Part shown: in pieces, positions 39,301 to 49,050 of the stretch | How the letters are laid out: every line of letters begins with the position of its first letter | Numbering within the stretch: the first letter of the stretch is position 1 | Made by a program: the position numbers and the translations under genes | From: Nocardioides aromaticivorans | GTDB taxonomy: Bacteria; Actinomycetota; Actinomycetes; Propionibacteriales; Nocardioidaceae | Direction of reading: 5' to 3' | Length of the DNA stretch: 64,000 bases | Assembly (NCBI RefSeq): GCF_013408525.1 | Contig: NZ_JACBZM010000001.1 | Location: 2,232,001 to 2,296,000, forward strand | The notes under the pieces: model-generated | The model's input: the letters and a program-made list of their open reading frames with translations, nothing else | Told to the model about the DNA's origin: nothing | Database searches by the model: none

Positions 39301-40563
39301 ATGCTCGACCAGCGACTGGTCGACTACGACCCCGACGTCCACGCGGCCATCTCCGCCGAGCTGGCCCGCCAGCAGTCCACCCTCGAGCTGATCGCGTCGG
39401 AGAACTTCGCCCCCGTCGCCGTCATGGAGGCGCAGGGCTCGGTCCTGACCAACAAGTACGCCGAGGGCTACCCCGGACGCCGCTACTACGGCGGCTGCGA
39501 GCACGTCGACGTCATCGAGCAGCTCGCGATCGACCGGGTCAAGGAGCTCTTCGGTGCCGAGGCCGCCAACGTGCAGCCCCACTCGGGCGCGCAGGCCAAC
39601 GCGGCCGCGATGTTCGCGCTGCTCGACCCGGGCGACACGATCCTCGGTCTCGACCTCGCGCACGGCGGCCACCTGACCCACGGCATGCGGATCAACTTCT
39701 CCGGCAAGCTCTACGACGTCGTGGCCTACCACGTGGACGACCAGGACTTCCGGGTCGACATGGCCGAGGTCGAGCGGCTCGCGCTGGAGCACCGGCCGAA
39801 GCTGATCGTGGCCGGCTGGTCGGCGTACCCGCGCCAGCTGGACTTCGCGGAGTTCCGCCGCATCGCCGACCTCGTCGGTGCCTACCTCATGGTCGACATG
39901 GCGCACTTCGCCGGCCTGGTGGCCACCGGGCTGCACCCGAGCCCGGTGCCCTACGCCGACATCGTCACCACGACCACGCACAAGACCCTCGGCGGTCCGC
40001 GTGGCGGCGTGATCCTGAGCAAGGCCGAGCTGGCGAAGAAGATCAACAGTGCGGTGTTCCCCGGCCAGCAGGGCGGTCCGCTCGAGCACGTCGTCGCGGC
40101 GAAGGCGGTGGCCTTCAAGATGGCGGCCTCGCCCGAGTTCAAGGAGCGGCAGGAGCGCACCCTCGAGGGCGCCCGGATCATCGCCGAGCGGCTCACCCAG
40201 CCGGACGTCGCCGAGGCCGGGGTGTCCGTGCTCACCGGCGGCACCGAGGTGCACCTGGTGCTCGTCGACCTGCGTGACTCCGCGCTCGACGGGCAGCAGG
40301 CCGAGGACCGGCTGCACTCCATCGGGCTGACGGTCAACCGCAACGCGGTGCCCTTCGACCCGCGCCCGCCGATGGTGACCTCCGGCCTGCGGATCGGTAC
40401 GCCGGCCCTGGCCACCCGCGGGTTCGGCGCGGAGGCCTTCGCGGAGGTCGCCGACGTCATCGCCGAGGCGCTCAAGCCGTCGTACGACGAGGGAGTGGCC
40501 GCGAAGCTGCGCGACCGCGTCGCGGCCCTCGCCGCCGCGCACCCGCTCTACGCGGGCCGGTGA
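39301..40563 (+). CDS. glyA: Serine hydroxymethyltransferase
   Basis: PLP enzyme of 420 residues, with K228 in [14 protein letters not shown] and the family segments ELIASENF and [15 protein letters not shown]. It makes serine from glycine and methylene-tetrahydrofolate, using the product of the cleavage system. It starts one base after the gcvH stop, and its stop overlaps the lipA start (GTGA). This linkage strongly suggests glycine-to-serine flow. Confidence 0.97.
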   Translation: MLDQRLVDYDPDVHAAISAELARQQSTLELIASENFAPVAVMEAQGSVLTNKYAEGYPGRRYYGGCEHVDVIEQLAIDRVKELFGAEAANVQPHSGAQANAAAMFALLDPGDTILGLDLAHGGHLTHGMRINFSGKLYDVVAYHVDDQDFRVDMAEVERLALEHRPKLIVAGWSAYPRQLDFAEFRRIADLVGAYLMVDMAHFAGLVATGLHPSPVPYADIVTTTTHKTLGGPRGGVILSKAELAKKINSAVFPGQQGGPLEHVVAAKAVAFKMAASPEFKERQERTLEGARIIAERLTQPDVAEAGVSVLTGGTEVHLVLVDLRDSALDGQQAEDRLHSIGLTVNRNAVPFDPRPPMVTSGLRIGTPALATRGFGAEAFAEVADVIAEALKPSYDEGVAAKLRDRVAALAAAHPLYAGR

Positions 40564-41513
40564 CGGCCGTCGTGCCGGAGGGGCGCAGGCTCCTCCGGCT
40601 GGAGGTCCGCAACGCGGAGACGCCGATCGAGCGGAAGCCGTCGTGGATCCGCACGAAGGCGACGATGGGTCCGGAGTACCGGTCGCTGCAGAAGCTGGTG
40701 AAGTCCGAGGGGCTGCACACGGTCTGCCAGGAGGCCGGGTGCCCGAACATCTTCGAGTGCTGGGAGGACCGCGAGGCGACCTTCCTCATCGGTGGCGACC
40801 AGTGCACGCGCCGCTGTGACTTCTGCCAGATCGACACCGGCAAGCCCCAGCCGCTGGACCGCGACGAGCCGCGCCGGGTGGCGGAGTCGGTGCAGCAGAT
40901 GGAGCTCAAGTACGCCACCATCACCGGCGTCGCCCGCGACGACCTCCCGGACGGTGGGGCGTGGCTGTACGCCGAGACGGTGCGTGCGATCCACGAGCTC
41001 ACTGCTGACAACGAGGGGGGCGCCACGGGGGTGGAGAACCTGATCCCCGACTTCAACGGCCGTCCCGAGCTGCTGGCCGAGGTGTTCGAGTCGCGCCCGG
41101 AGGTGCTGGCCCACAACGTGGAGACCGTGCCGCGGATCTTCAAGCGGATCCGCCCCGCGTTCCGGTACGACCGTTCGCTCGACGTGCTGACCCAGGCCCG
41201 GGCGTTCGGGCTGGTCACCAAGTCGAACCTGATCCTCGGCATGGGCGAGACCCGCGACGAGGTCTCCCAGGCCCTGCGCGACCTGCACGAGGCGGGTTGC
41301 GAGCTGGTGACGATCACCCAGTACCTGCGTCCCTCGCCGCGCCACCACCCCGTGGAGCGGTGGGTCAAGCCCGAGGAGTTCGTCGAGCTCGCCGCCGAGG
41401 CCGAGGAGATCGGGTTCGCGGGAGTCCTCTCGGGACCGCTGGTCCGTTCGTCGTACCGGGCCGGACGGCTCCACCGGCAGGCGATCGAGCGCCGGGGTGC
41501 GACGTGCCGCTAA
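40560..41513 (+). CDS. lipA: Lipoyl synthase
   Basis: Radical-SAM enzyme of 317 residues that inserts sulfur into octanoyl groups on GcvH and other carriers. The auxiliary cluster cysteines are C56, C61 and C67 ([12 protein letters not shown]), the radical-SAM set is C82, C86 and C89 (CTRRCDFC), and the serine ligand region RSSYRAGR is near the end. GTG start overlapping glyA. Its place inside the glycine operon would supply lipoyl for GcvH. Confidence 0.95.
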   Translation: MTAVVPEGRRLLRLEVRNAETPIERKPSWIRTKATMGPEYRSLQKLVKSEGLHTVCQEAGCPNIFECWEDREATFLIGGDQCTRRCDFCQIDTGKPQPLDRDEPRRVAESVQQMELKYATITGVARDDLPDGGAWLYAETVRAIHELTADNEGGATGVENLIPDFNGRPELLAEVFESRPEVLAHNVETVPRIFKRIRPAFRYDRSLDVLTQARAFGLVTKSNLILGMGETRDEVSQALRDLHEAGCELVTITQYLRPSPRHHPVERWVKPEEFVELAAEAEEIGFAGVLSGPLVRSSYRAGRLHRQAIERRGATCR

Positions 41514-42874
41514 GCACCTTCGACCTCTACTCCATCGGCATCGGCCCCTCGTCGTCGCACACCGTCGGGCCGATGCGGGCCGCGAAGACCTTCGCCGACG
41601 GGCTGGCCGCCGACGGCCTGCTCGACGCCACCCTGCGCGTGAAGGCCGAGCTGTTCGGTTCCCTCGGCGCCACCGGGCACGGTCACGGCTCCGAGGGGGC
41701 CGTCGTGCTCGGGCTCGAGGGGGAGCAGCCGGCGACCGTGGACGTCGTCGCCGCGCGAGGCCGGCTCGACGTCGTACGACGCGACCAGACGATCGAGCTC
41801 GCCGGCAGGCGGACCGTCCGCTTCGACGCCGCCGACGACCTCGTCCTGCACCGCCGCCGGTCGCTCCCGGCCCACCCCAACGGGATGACCTTCACGGCGT
41901 ACGGCATCGAGGGCGCCATCCGCGAGCGCACCTACTACTCGGTCGGCGGCGGCTTCGTCGTCGACGAGGACGCGGTCGGCGCGGATCGCGTGGTGGTCGA
42001 CCGGACGGAGATCCGGTACCCGTTCACGACGGGCGCCGAGCTGCTCGCGATCTGTGAGGACACGGGCCTCCGGGTCAGCGACGTGATGCTCGCCAACGAG
42101 CTGTCGTGGCGCACCGAGGCCGAGGTCCGGACCGGGCTGCTGGAGATCTGGGCGGTCATGCAGGAGTGCGTCCGCGCGGGCTGCAGCGCCGAGGGCGTGC
42201 TCCCGGGCGGGCTCAAGGTGCCGCGGCGCGCCCCCGGCCTGTACGCCGACCTCGGCGCCCGGGCCGAGGGCGGCGACCCGCTCGACGTCATCGACTGGGT
42301 CAACCTGTTCGCGCTCGCGGTCAACGAGGAGAACGCCTCCGGCGGCCGCGTCGTCACCGCACCCACCAACGGCGCTGCGGGGATCATCCCGGCGGTGCTG
42401 CACTACTACACGCGCTTCGTCCCCGGCGCGGACGACGACGGCGTGGTGCGCTTCCTGCTCACCGCCGCCGCGGTCGGGATCCTGTTCAAGGAGAACGCCT
42501 CGATCTCCGGGGCCGAGGTCGGCTGCCAGGGCGAGGTCGGCTCGGCCTGCGCGATGGCCGCGGGAGCGCTCTGCGAGGTCCTCGGCGGTACGCCGACCCA
42601 GGTCGAGAACGCCGCCGAGGTGGGCATCGAGCACAACCTCGGCCTCACCTGCGACCCGGTCGGCGGACTGGTCCAGATCCCCTGCATCGAGCGCAACGCC
42701 ATCGCGTCGGTGAAGGCCATCAACGCCGCACGCCTGGCGATCAACGGGACCGGTCACCACAAGGTGTCGCTCGACAAGGCCATCAAGACCATGCGCGACA
42801 CCGGTCGCGACATGCACGTGAAGTACAAGGAGACCTCCCGCGGAGGTCTCGCCGTCAACGTCATCGAGTGTTGA
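41504..42874 (+). CDS. sdaA: L-serine ammonia-lyase (4Fe-4S type)
   Basis: Single-chain serine deaminase of 456 residues converting serine to pyruvate and ammonia. Conserved segments are [32 protein letters not shown], and the cluster region [10 protein letters not shown] with [19 protein letters not shown] start lies inside lipA (10-base overlap). It completes a glycine-to-pyruvate route in this operon. A perfect 9-bp hairpin (42830-42850) sits at its 3' end. Confidence 0.95.
   Translation: MPLSTFDLYSIGIGPSSSHTVGPMRAAKTFADGLAADGLLDATLRVKAELFGSLGATGHGHGSEGAVVLGLEGEQPATVDVVAARGRLDVVRRDQTIELAGRRTVRFDAADDLVLHRRRSLPAHPNGMTFTAYGIEGAIRERTYYSVGGGFVVDEDAVGADRVVVDRTEIRYPFTTGAELLAICEDTGLRVSDVMLANELSWRTEAEVRTGLLEIWAVMQECVRAGCSAEGVLPGGLKVPRRAPGLYADLGARAEGGDPLDVIDWVNLFALAVNEENASGGRVVTAPTNGAAGIIPAVLHYYTRFVPGADDDGVVRFLLTAAAVGILFKENASISGAEVGCQGEVGSACAMAAGALCEVLGGTPTQVENAAEVGIEHNLGLTCDPVGGLVQIPCIERNAIASVKAINAARLAINGTGHHKVSLDKAIKTMRDTGRDMHVKYKETSRGGLAVNVIEC
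42830..42850 (+). terminator. Hairpin near the end of sdaA
   Basis: GAGACCTCC-cgc-GGAGGTCTC is a perfect 9-bp stem inside the last codons of sdaA. It may act as the operon's terminator, although it precedes the stop codon and has no T tract. Confidence 0.35.
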
Positions 42875-42922
42875 GAGACCTCGGTCGCCGCGCATTCGTC
42901 GCATCACTGAGAGAAGAGGCGC

Positions 42923-43666
42923 ATGAACGATGTGAAACCTGGTCCGCGAGTTCTCGTCATCCAGCCTGATCGGGCCGATCCATTGGATCGGTTCGAAGCG
43001 TGGCTGCAGGGCTTAGGAGTGCAGCTCACCATTGTGCAGCCGTTCAGCGGACACGAGGTGCCGAGCACGTTGGACGCTGACGGCCTGATCGTCCTGGGCG
43101 GCAAGATGGGTGCGTACGAGGACGCGGCATATCCATGGCTCGAGGACATCCGAGCGCTTCAGCGCGACGCTGTGGCGCAGGGTGCTCCCACCTTGGGGAT
43201 CTGCCTCGGCGGACAGCTCCTGTCCCAGGCCTTCGGTGGCAAGGTCGTGCTCGGGAATGAGGGCGTCGAGGCCGGAGTGGTCACGGTGCGGACCTCCGGA
43301 GCTGTCCTCGATGATCCGCTCCTGCACGGCTTTGGCCCCGAGTTCCCCGTGGCGTCGATGCACGGCGACATGATCGCCGCGCTACCGGACGACGCGGTTC
43401 TGCTCGGATCGTCCGAGGACTACCCTCACCAGGCCTTCCGGATCGCTGACTGCGCCTGGGGGCTCCAGTTCCATCCCGAGATCGCACCCACGACCTACGC
43501 CGTCTGGGCCGGCATCTTCAGCAGCCCCGATCCGGAGGAGATGCGCAAGGTGGCCGAGGGTGTCGAGGAACTGTTTGAGGCAGACCCGTCGGTACGCCGA
43601 ACGTCCGCAGTGATCGCAACTCGCTTCGCTCAACTGGTCGGGGCGAGCGCCGGGCGGATCAGCTAG
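42923..43666 (+). CDS. Class I glutamine amidotransferase-like protein (GuaA-type fold)
   Basis: Protein of 247 residues with nucleophile C94 in GICLGGQLL and His-Glu in LQFHPE. It belongs to the stand-alone GMP-synthase-like amidotransferases, some of which hydrolyse gamma-glutamyl conjugates. It is a second candidate partner for the glutamine-synthetase-like ligase, besides 32155-32937. It starts 48 bases after sdaA but differs in topic; a GAGAAGAGG site precedes the ATG. It converges with the SnoaL-like gene, overlapping by 8 bases. Confidence 0.78.
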   Translation: MNDVKPGPRVLVIQPDRADPLDRFEAWLQGLGVQLTIVQPFSGHEVPSTLDADGLIVLGGKMGAYEDAAYPWLEDIRALQRDAVAQGAPTLGICLGGQLLSQAFGGKVVLGNEGVEAGVVTVRTSGAVLDDPLLHGFGPEFPVASMHGDMIAALPDDAVLLGSSEDYPHQAFRIADCAWGLQFHPEIAPTTYAVWAGIFSSPDPEEMRKVAEGVEELFEADPSVRRTSAVIATRFAQLVGASAGRIS

Positions 43667-44072
43667 CGGTCAGCTGCTGGATGTGGTCGAGGCGGTCGTA
43701 GTGGGCGCGCTTTTCGATGATGAGCCCGTCGGCGAAGGTGAACATGTTGAGCATGGACATACGTAGGTGCCGTCCCGTGGGCTGCACTCCGTAGTACTCG
43801 CCAACGTGCTCGCCTTCGACGATCACCAGAGCGGCAACCTTGTCGCCCTCGGCAACCAGCGTCTCGACCGTCATGGTCATGTGGGCAAAGGCATCGAGAT
43901 GGCCCTGCTCCGCCGCCATGAAACCCTGCGCGCCGGGCCGCGGCGTGTCCAGCTGACCGTAGAAGACGAAATCTCCGTGGCACATGGCACTGGCAGTGTC
44001 GAAGTCCGCACTGACGAGCGCAGCATAGAAGGCGCGCACGCATTGCTTGTTGTGCTCGGTCGCTGAACTCAT
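43659..44072 (-). CDS. SnoaL-like (NTF2-fold) protein, paralogue
   Basis: Protein of 137 residues, clearly related to 10543-10953: CVRAFYAALVSADFDTASAM, LDTPRPGAQGFMAAEQGHLD, HLRMSMLNMFTFADGLIIEK and HYDRLDHIQQL align without gaps in long stretches. The start MSSATEHN is chosen over a longer frame because the alignment with the paralogue begins there. Its function is not known. It follows the HxlR gene by about 100 bases on the same strand. Confidence 0.75.
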   Translation of the reverse strand: MSSATEHNKQCVRAFYAALVSADFDTASAMCHGDFVFYGQLDTPRPGAQGFMAAEQGHLDAFAHMTMTVETLVAEGDKVAALVIVEGEHVGEYYGVQPTGRHLRMSMLNMFTFADGLIIEKRAHYDRLDHIQQLTAS

Positions 44073-44171
44073 CCGGGGATCCTCGTCCTCTCTCCAGGGC
44101 GTTCCCAGCCAACCGCGACGGCAGCGCGCACGGCCAGTCCGGATGTCGTACCGGCGGCGCCCCGGGTACAC

Positions 44172-44861
44172 CTAGTCGGTCGGATCCTCGGCGGGGCGGA
44201 ACCAGTGCCGAAACCCTTGGACCAGTTGCCCGGGTCCCGTGAAGCGGATCTCGCCGGCGGCGATTGTCTGCTCGCAGACGCGGCGGCCGTGCCAGAGATC
44301 GTCCAGCACGACCGGACTGGTCTGGACCAGGAGATCGACATCGGCCTCGGGGCCGTCGACCGAGGAGCGCACGTGTCTACGCTCGGCATGGAGCCAGCCT
44401 CGGGAATGCACGTGCTGGGGGAACTGGAACTCGATGCAGACCTTGGGCTGGGGGAGCGAGGTGACCTGAAGGCTCCGCTGCAGGCCGACCAGGAGCGCCG
44501 GCACTCCGACGGGTGTCTCCGGCGACAGCTGCCAGGTGCTGGCCCAGGACCCCATCGCCGCCAGAACATCGCGCAGCGCCATTCCCGAGGGAGTGAGAAC
44601 GTACTCGTGCCAGTTGGTGCCCTGGACGGGCTGTTTGAGCGCTACGCCCATTCGCTCGAGATTGCGCAGTCGTGCGGCGAGCATCGATCGCGACAGCGTG
44701 GGTAGGCCACGGTGAATCTCGTTGAAACGACGCGCACCGCCGAGCATCTCGTGCACGACCATCAGCGTCCACCTGTCGCCGAGCAGCCGGGTGCCGGCCG
44801 AGATCGCGCAGAACTCGGTCGCCGGCACGCCCAGCGGATGGTGATCGGTCGTGATGCTCAT
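44172..44861 (-). CDS. HxlR-family transcriptional regulator
   Basis: Regulator of 229 residues: an HxlR winged helix (DRWTLMVVHEMLGGARRFNE, LPTLSRSMLAARLRNLERMG, WHEYVLTPSG) followed by a long C-terminal domain of about 120 residues with an SCP2-like pattern (CEQTIAAGEIRFTGPGQLVQ) that may bind a small lipid or aromatic ligand. It is divergent from the metallo-hydrolase gene, with about 190 bases between. Confidence 0.82.
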   Translation of the reverse strand: MSITTDHHPLGVPATEFCAISAGTRLLGDRWTLMVVHEMLGGARRFNEIHRGLPTLSRSMLAARLRNLERMGVALKQPVQGTNWHEYVLTPSGMALRDVLAAMGSWASTWQLSPETPVGVPALLVGLQRSLQVTSLPQPKVCIEFQFPQHVHSRGWLHAERRHVRSSVDGPEADVDLLVQTSPVVLDDLWHGRRVCEQTIAAGEIRFTGPGQLVQGFRHWFRPAEDPTD

Positions 44862-45050
44862 TGGCTACGCCCCCGTGTGGCTCGAGCGTGCATGGGAGTT
44901 CCAGTGGACAGCAGGACTCGCAACGCCGTCAACGGCAATCGGGGTTCGAGCAGCCTGAGGTTCCACGGTGCGGAATCCGAGGCCGATGGCCGCCCGAGTG
45001 GTACGGGATCGGGACTCGTGGCGGGCGCGGGACCGTGCGACGCTCGCTGC

Positions 45051-45731
45051 ATGTCCGCGCTGACTAAGGTGGCCGACGGAGTGCATGTCGGCGCCCTCTT
45101 CCCTCGCAATGTCTTCAACACCGTGGTCCTCGACGGACCGGACGGCGACGTCGTCATCGACGCAGGTCCGCCCTGGTCGCGACGCCGCTTCGCGCGCTAC
45201 CTCAAGGGGCGGGACGTGGCGGAGCACGTGGTGACCCACGCCCACGGTGACCACGTCGGCTCGACCGCCTGGTTGTGCAACCACACCGGCGCGCCCCTCG
45301 CGATGAGCGCGGTCGAGGCGGACGACTTCGAGAGTGGCAGCATCGCCTACCACGCCGGCGCAGGTGGCAAGTACTGGATCGCGCCGCTGGGCCGCAAACG
45401 ACGGAAGGTCGATCGCCGACTCCGTGAGGGCGACGAGGTGGCCGGGTTCAAGGTGCTGGCACAGCCTGGTCACAGCCCCGGTCTGCTGGCGTTCTGGAGG
45501 GAGGCCGACGGCACGCTGGTGGTCGGCGACGGTCCCATCAACCTGTCGACCGATCCTGACAGACCCCGGTGGCTGCACATGCCGACGAGGCTGCACCACA
45601 ACCCCGAGGCGGCCGTCGCTTCCCGTTGGAAGCTCACCGAGCTCGAGCCCCAGCTGATCGTCTCCACCCATGGCTATCCCGTGCGCAATCTCGACGCTTG
45701 GATCGAGGGCGTGCGCACCGTGCCGCACTGA
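45051..45731 (+). CDS. Metallo-beta-lactamase-fold hydrolase
   Basis: Protein of 226 residues with the metal motif THAHGDHVGS (H63, H65, D67, H68), the later histidine in AQPGHSPG, the bridging aspartate in VVGDGPIN, and STHG near the end. The fold covers lactonases, glyoxalase II and other hydrolases. No specific activity can be named. It may be controlled by the divergent HxlR gene. Confidence 0.8.
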   Translation: MSALTKVADGVHVGALFPRNVFNTVVLDGPDGDVVIDAGPPWSRRRFARYLKGRDVAEHVVTHAHGDHVGSTAWLCNHTGAPLAMSAVEADDFESGSIAYHAGAGGKYWIAPLGRKRRKVDRRLREGDEVAGFKVLAQPGHSPGLLAFWREADGTLVVGDGPINLSTDPDRPRWLHMPTRLHHNPEAAVASRWKLTELEPQLIVSTHGYPVRNLDAWIEGVRTVPH

Positions 45732-45749
45732 GGGGCGTCGCCAACGACA

Positions 45750-45777
45750 ACGGGCTCCGGCACACGCCGGAGCCCGT
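45750..45777. terminator. Bidirectional terminator hairpin
   Basis: ACGGGCTCCGGC-ACAC-GCCGGAGCCCGT is a perfect 12-bp stem with a 4-base loop between the convergent metallo-hydrolase and aldolase genes. Confidence 0.8.
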
Positions 45778-45794
45778 CATCGTACGCGCTTGCG

Positions 45795-46811
45795 TCAGTT
45801 CGTCCTGGACGCCACGACGTCGAGGGCGATGTCGATGATCATGTCCTCCTGGCCGCCCACCAGCCCGCGGCGGCCACACTCCATCAACAGGTCCCTCACG
45901 TCGACGTCGTAGCGCTTCGACGCGTTCTCGGCGTGGCGCAGGAAGCTCGAGTACACGCCGGCGTAGCCCAGGGTGAGAGTCTCGCGGTCGACCCGCACCG
46001 GGCGGTCCTGCAGGGGCCGGACGACGTCGTCGGCGGCGTCCTGCAGCCGGAAGAGATCGCACCCGTGCTCGAAGCCGAGGAGATTCGCGACGGCGACGAA
46101 GGGCTCGATCGGACAGTTGCCCGCCCCGGCGCCCTGACCGGCCAGCGAGGCGTCGACCCGGTACACACCGTGCTCGACCGCGACCACCGAGTTGGCCACG
46201 GACAACGACAGGTTCTCGTGCGCATGGATGCCGATCTCCGTGCCGGGGTCGAGGACGTCGCGGTATGCCGTCACCCGTGCAGCCACATCCTTCATCGTCA
46301 GCCGGCCGCCTGAATCGGTGACGTAGACGCAGTGGGCGCCGTACGACTCCATGAGCTTCGCCTGCTGCGCCAGCTCCTCGGGCCCAGCCATGTGGGACAA
46401 CATGAGGAAGCCCGATACATCCATGCCGAGCTCCCGCGCAGCGGCGATGTGCTGCGCAGAGATGTCGGCCTCCGTGCAGTGGGTTGCGATCCGCACGGAC
46501 CGCACGCCCAGGTCATAGGCACGCTTGAGCTCGTGGATGGTTCCGACCCCGGGGAGAAGAAGTGTGGTCAGCCGCGCGTTGCGGATGGCGCTCGCCGCAG
46601 CCTCAAGCCATTCCCAGTCAGTGTGAGACCCGGGTCCATAGTTGACGGAGCCCCCGGCGAGGCCATCTCCGTGCGCCACCTCGATCCCGTCGACACCGGC
46701 GTCATCGAGGGCGGTCACGATGCGAGCGACGTCCTCGGGGGCCATCCGGTGCCGGACGGCGTGCATGCCGTCACGCAGGGTGACGTCCTGGACGAAAATT
46801 CGAGTGGACAT
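45795..46811 (-). CDS. dmpG: 4-Hydroxy-2-oxovalerate aldolase
   Basis: Metal-dependent pyruvate aldolase of 338 residues that splits 4-hydroxy-2-oxovalerate to pyruvate and acetaldehyde. The active-site start [13 protein letters not shown] has the conserved Arg, Asp and His, [12 protein letters not shown] holds the metal histidines, and [15 protein letters not shown] is diagnostic. It is last in a three-gene operon behind hydratase and acylating acetaldehyde dehydrogenase. It probably channels acetaldehyde to that partner. Confidence 0.95.
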   Translation of the reverse strand: MSTRIFVQDVTLRDGMHAVRHRMAPEDVARIVTALDDAGVDGIEVAHGDGLAGGSVNYGPGSHTDWEWLEAAASAIRNARLTTLLLPGVGTIHELKRAYDLGVRSVRIATHCTEADISAQHIAAARELGMDVSGFLMLSHMAGPEELAQQAKLMESYGAHCVYVTDSGGRLTMKDVAARVTAYRDVLDPGTEIGIHAHENLSLSVANSVVAVEHGVYRVDASLAGQGAGAGNCPIEPFVAVANLLGFEHGCDLFRLQDAADDVVRPLQDRPVRVDRETLTLGYAGVYSSFLRHAENASKRYDVDVRDLLMECGRRGLVGGQEDMIIDIALDVVASRTN

Positions 46812-46820
46812 GGGGTGTTC

Positions 46821-47774
46821 TCAGCTTTCGTTCGAGGCAGCAGCGATGCGCTCGGCCATTTGCAGCGCTGCCGAGGTCATGATGTCGAGGTTGCCGGCGT
46901 AGGCAGGGAGGTAGTGCGCTGCCCCCTCCACCTCGAGGAGGACCGAGACCTGGTGTGTGGGCCGTTCGTGTCCCTCCTCGATCAACGTCTCGACGGGCTG
47001 GTCATCCGGGATCGCGTTGATCTGGACGGGTTGCTTGAGGCGATAGCCAGGCACGTACGCCGCGACGTCCTGCACCATCTTCTCGACCGACCGGCAGATC
47101 TCCTGCTCCTGGCTCTCGTGATGGAGGGAGACGAGCGCGAAGACGGTGTCGCGCATCATCAGCGGCGGTTCGGCCGGGTTGAGGATGATGATCGCCTTGC
47201 CCCGCTCCGCGCCCCCAACCTCGGTGATCGCACCCGAGGTCGTCTCCGTGAACTCGTCGATGTTGGCTCGCGTCCCGGGGCCGGCCGACTTGGACGCGAT
47301 CGAGGCGACGATCTCCGCGTAGGCAACCGGAGCCACCCTGGACACCGCGGCGACGATCGGGATCGTGGCCTGACCGCCACAGGTCACCATGTTCACGTTG
47401 GGCGCGCCCAGGTGCTCGTCGATGTTCACGGCGGGAATCACATAGGGACCGATCGCCGCCGGGGTGAGGTCGATGAGTCGCTTTCCCAAGGGCTGGAGGA
47501 GCGCCGCATTCTTCTCGTGCGCCCCGGCAGACGTCGCGTCGAAGACGATCTCGATGTCACAGAATTCGGGGAGTGCCACCAGTCCGGCGACACCTTCGTG
47601 CGTCGTCGCCACGCCGAGGTCGCGCGCGCGGGCGAGGCCGTCAGAGGCAGGGTCGATGCCGACCATGGCTCCCATCTCGAGGTGCTCGCTGGTCTTCATC
47701 ACCTTGAGCATCAGGTCGGTGCCGATGTTGCCCGACCCGATGATCGCGACCTTGGTGCGTTGTGTGCGAGTCAT
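46821..47774 (-). CDS. Acetaldehyde dehydrogenase (acylating)
   Basis: Enzyme of 317 residues turning acetaldehyde, NAD and CoA into acetyl-CoA; forms a complex with the aldolase. The Rossmann motif [11 protein letters not shown] and the catalytic C132 in [11 protein letters not shown] are as in DmpF/BphJ/HsaG. Its start overlaps the hydratase stop (ATGA), and the aldolase start follows 9 bases after its stop. Confidence 0.95.
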   Translation of the reverse strand: MTRTQRTKVAIIGSGNIGTDLMLKVMKTSEHLEMGAMVGIDPASDGLARARDLGVATTHEGVAGLVALPEFCDIEIVFDATSAGAHEKNAALLQPLGKRLIDLTPAAIGPYVIPAVNIDEHLGAPNVNMVTCGGQATIPIVAAVSRVAPVAYAEIVASIASKSAGPGTRANIDEFTETTSGAITEVGGAERGKAIIILNPAEPPLMMRDTVFALVSLHHESQEQEICRSVEKMVQDVAAYVPGYRLKQPVQINAIPDDQPVETLIEEGHERPTHQVSVLLEVEGAAHYLPAYAGNLDIMTSAALQMAERIAAASNES

Positions 47775-48601
47775 ACCTGCTCCTTGTCGTTGGGCTCATC
47801 GAGAGTGAAGGTGACGGATCCGAGGCCCGAGATCTCGGCGCGAACGGTCTGGCCAGGAGCCACCGGTCGCATCGGGCCGAGCGCGCCCGAGAGCACGACC
47901 TGCCCCGCCCGAAGCGGCTCGCCGAGCTCGCGGGCCTTCTGGGCGAGCCATACGACTGCATTGATCGGATCGCCGACGCACGCTGCACCAGTTCCGCTCG
48001 AGACCTCGACGCCGTCGATCGACATCGTCATCTGGGCGACGCGGGGTTCGAACTGGTCGAGCCGGGCGCGCACCGGACCCAGGACGTACGCTCCGGCGGA
48101 CGCGTTGTCCGCGACCGTGTCGCCGAACCGGATGTCCCACCCGCTGATCCGGCTGCCGCAGATCTCAAGCGCAGGGATGGCATGGCCTATCGCCGCACGG
48201 ACCTGGGCCTCGTCCAGACGTCCTTCGGCCAGATCGCTCGCCAGGGTGAAGGCGATCTCGGCTTCAACACGTGGCTGGAGGACTGCGCCGACAGGTACGA
48301 CGTCTCCTCCGAGGTAGGCCATGTCGGAGAAGAGGAACCCGAAGTCGGGCTGGTCCACGCCCAGCTGTCGCTGCACCGCCTCCGATGTCAGTCCGATCTT
48401 GCGGCCCGTCACCGCTGTGCCGGCGGCCACGCGCGCCTGGGTGACCAGTTCCTGGACGGCGTAGGCGGCATGGACGTCGTCGGCTCCGATCAGGTCGCGA
48501 ACTGGCGCGCAGGGCTCTCCGGCCGCGGCAGCGGTGAGAAGCCGCGCAGCCGCGGCGCGCACTGCCTGCGCCGCGGCGACGCTGGTGGTTGCATCGGTCA
48601 T
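47771..48601 (-). CDS. 2-Hydroxypenta-2,4-dienoate (2-oxopent-4-enoate) hydratase
   Basis: Fumarylacetoacetase-fold hydratase of 276 residues that hydrates 2-hydroxypentadienoate to 4-hydroxy-2-oxovalerate. Family segments are [39 protein letters not shown] and the metal-site area [13 protein letters not shown]. First gene of the lower meta-cleavage operon. The start MTDATTS is chosen; 29 extra upstream residues are not family-like. Confidence 0.93.
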   Translation of the reverse strand: MTDATTSVAAAQAVRAAAARLLTAAAAGEPCAPVRDLIGADDVHAAYAVQELVTQARVAAGTAVTGRKIGLTSEAVQRQLGVDQPDFGFLFSDMAYLGGDVVPVGAVLQPRVEAEIAFTLASDLAEGRLDEAQVRAAIGHAIPALEICGSRISGWDIRFGDTVADNASAGAYVLGPVRARLDQFEPRVAQMTMSIDGVEVSSGTGAACVGDPINAVVWLAQKARELGEPLRAGQVVLSGALGPMRPVAPGQTVRAEISGLGSVTFTLDEPNDKEQV

Positions 48602-48700
48602 GCTGGCATGGTCTCTGGCAGGTTCGTCGGGTCGCCATCGCGAGGTTCCACCCTCCGGCACTCGGTCCGGCGATGCGACGGGCATCACGCCGGACTCCCT

Positions 48701-49050
48701 TCATCGGGGTGACGAGGCGCGGCGCCAGCCCTCCGGGGTCTCGCCGTGCGTCCGGCGGAAGGCCCTGATGAAGGTGTTCACGTCGGAGAACCCGATCGCA
48801 ACTCGGTCGCCATGTCCGCGATCTCCGCGACCGTGTCGAGCTCCTCCGCGGGCTCGTTCCCGGCGGCCAGCAGACCTGCGAGGAAGTGGCGCAGCACGGT
48901 CAGGCGAGGACCTGCGACGAGCGTTCTTGCAGTCGAATCGCGGACGATCGAGTCCCTGACGCCCAGTCGTGCGCGAGGAACCTGGAGAACGATCTCACTC
49001 ATCGGTCCGGTGAAGAGCAGCTAGTAGGCGCGATCGGCGTCGTACGCGGG
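48701..49050 (-). pseudogene. AraC-family regulator remnant
   Basis: Pieces of one AraC-type gene remain in order: AYDADRAY, an in-frame stop (TAG 49021-49023), LLFTGPMSEIVLQVPRARL, VLRHFLAGLLAAG, then directly TVAEIADMA, then after a frameshift IGFSDVNTFIRAFRRTHGET and a stop at 48701. The first helix-turn-helix, about 90-100 residues, is missing. It lies just upstream of the lower-pathway operon, so it may once have controlled it. The intact relative is at 19415-20332. Confidence 0.75.
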
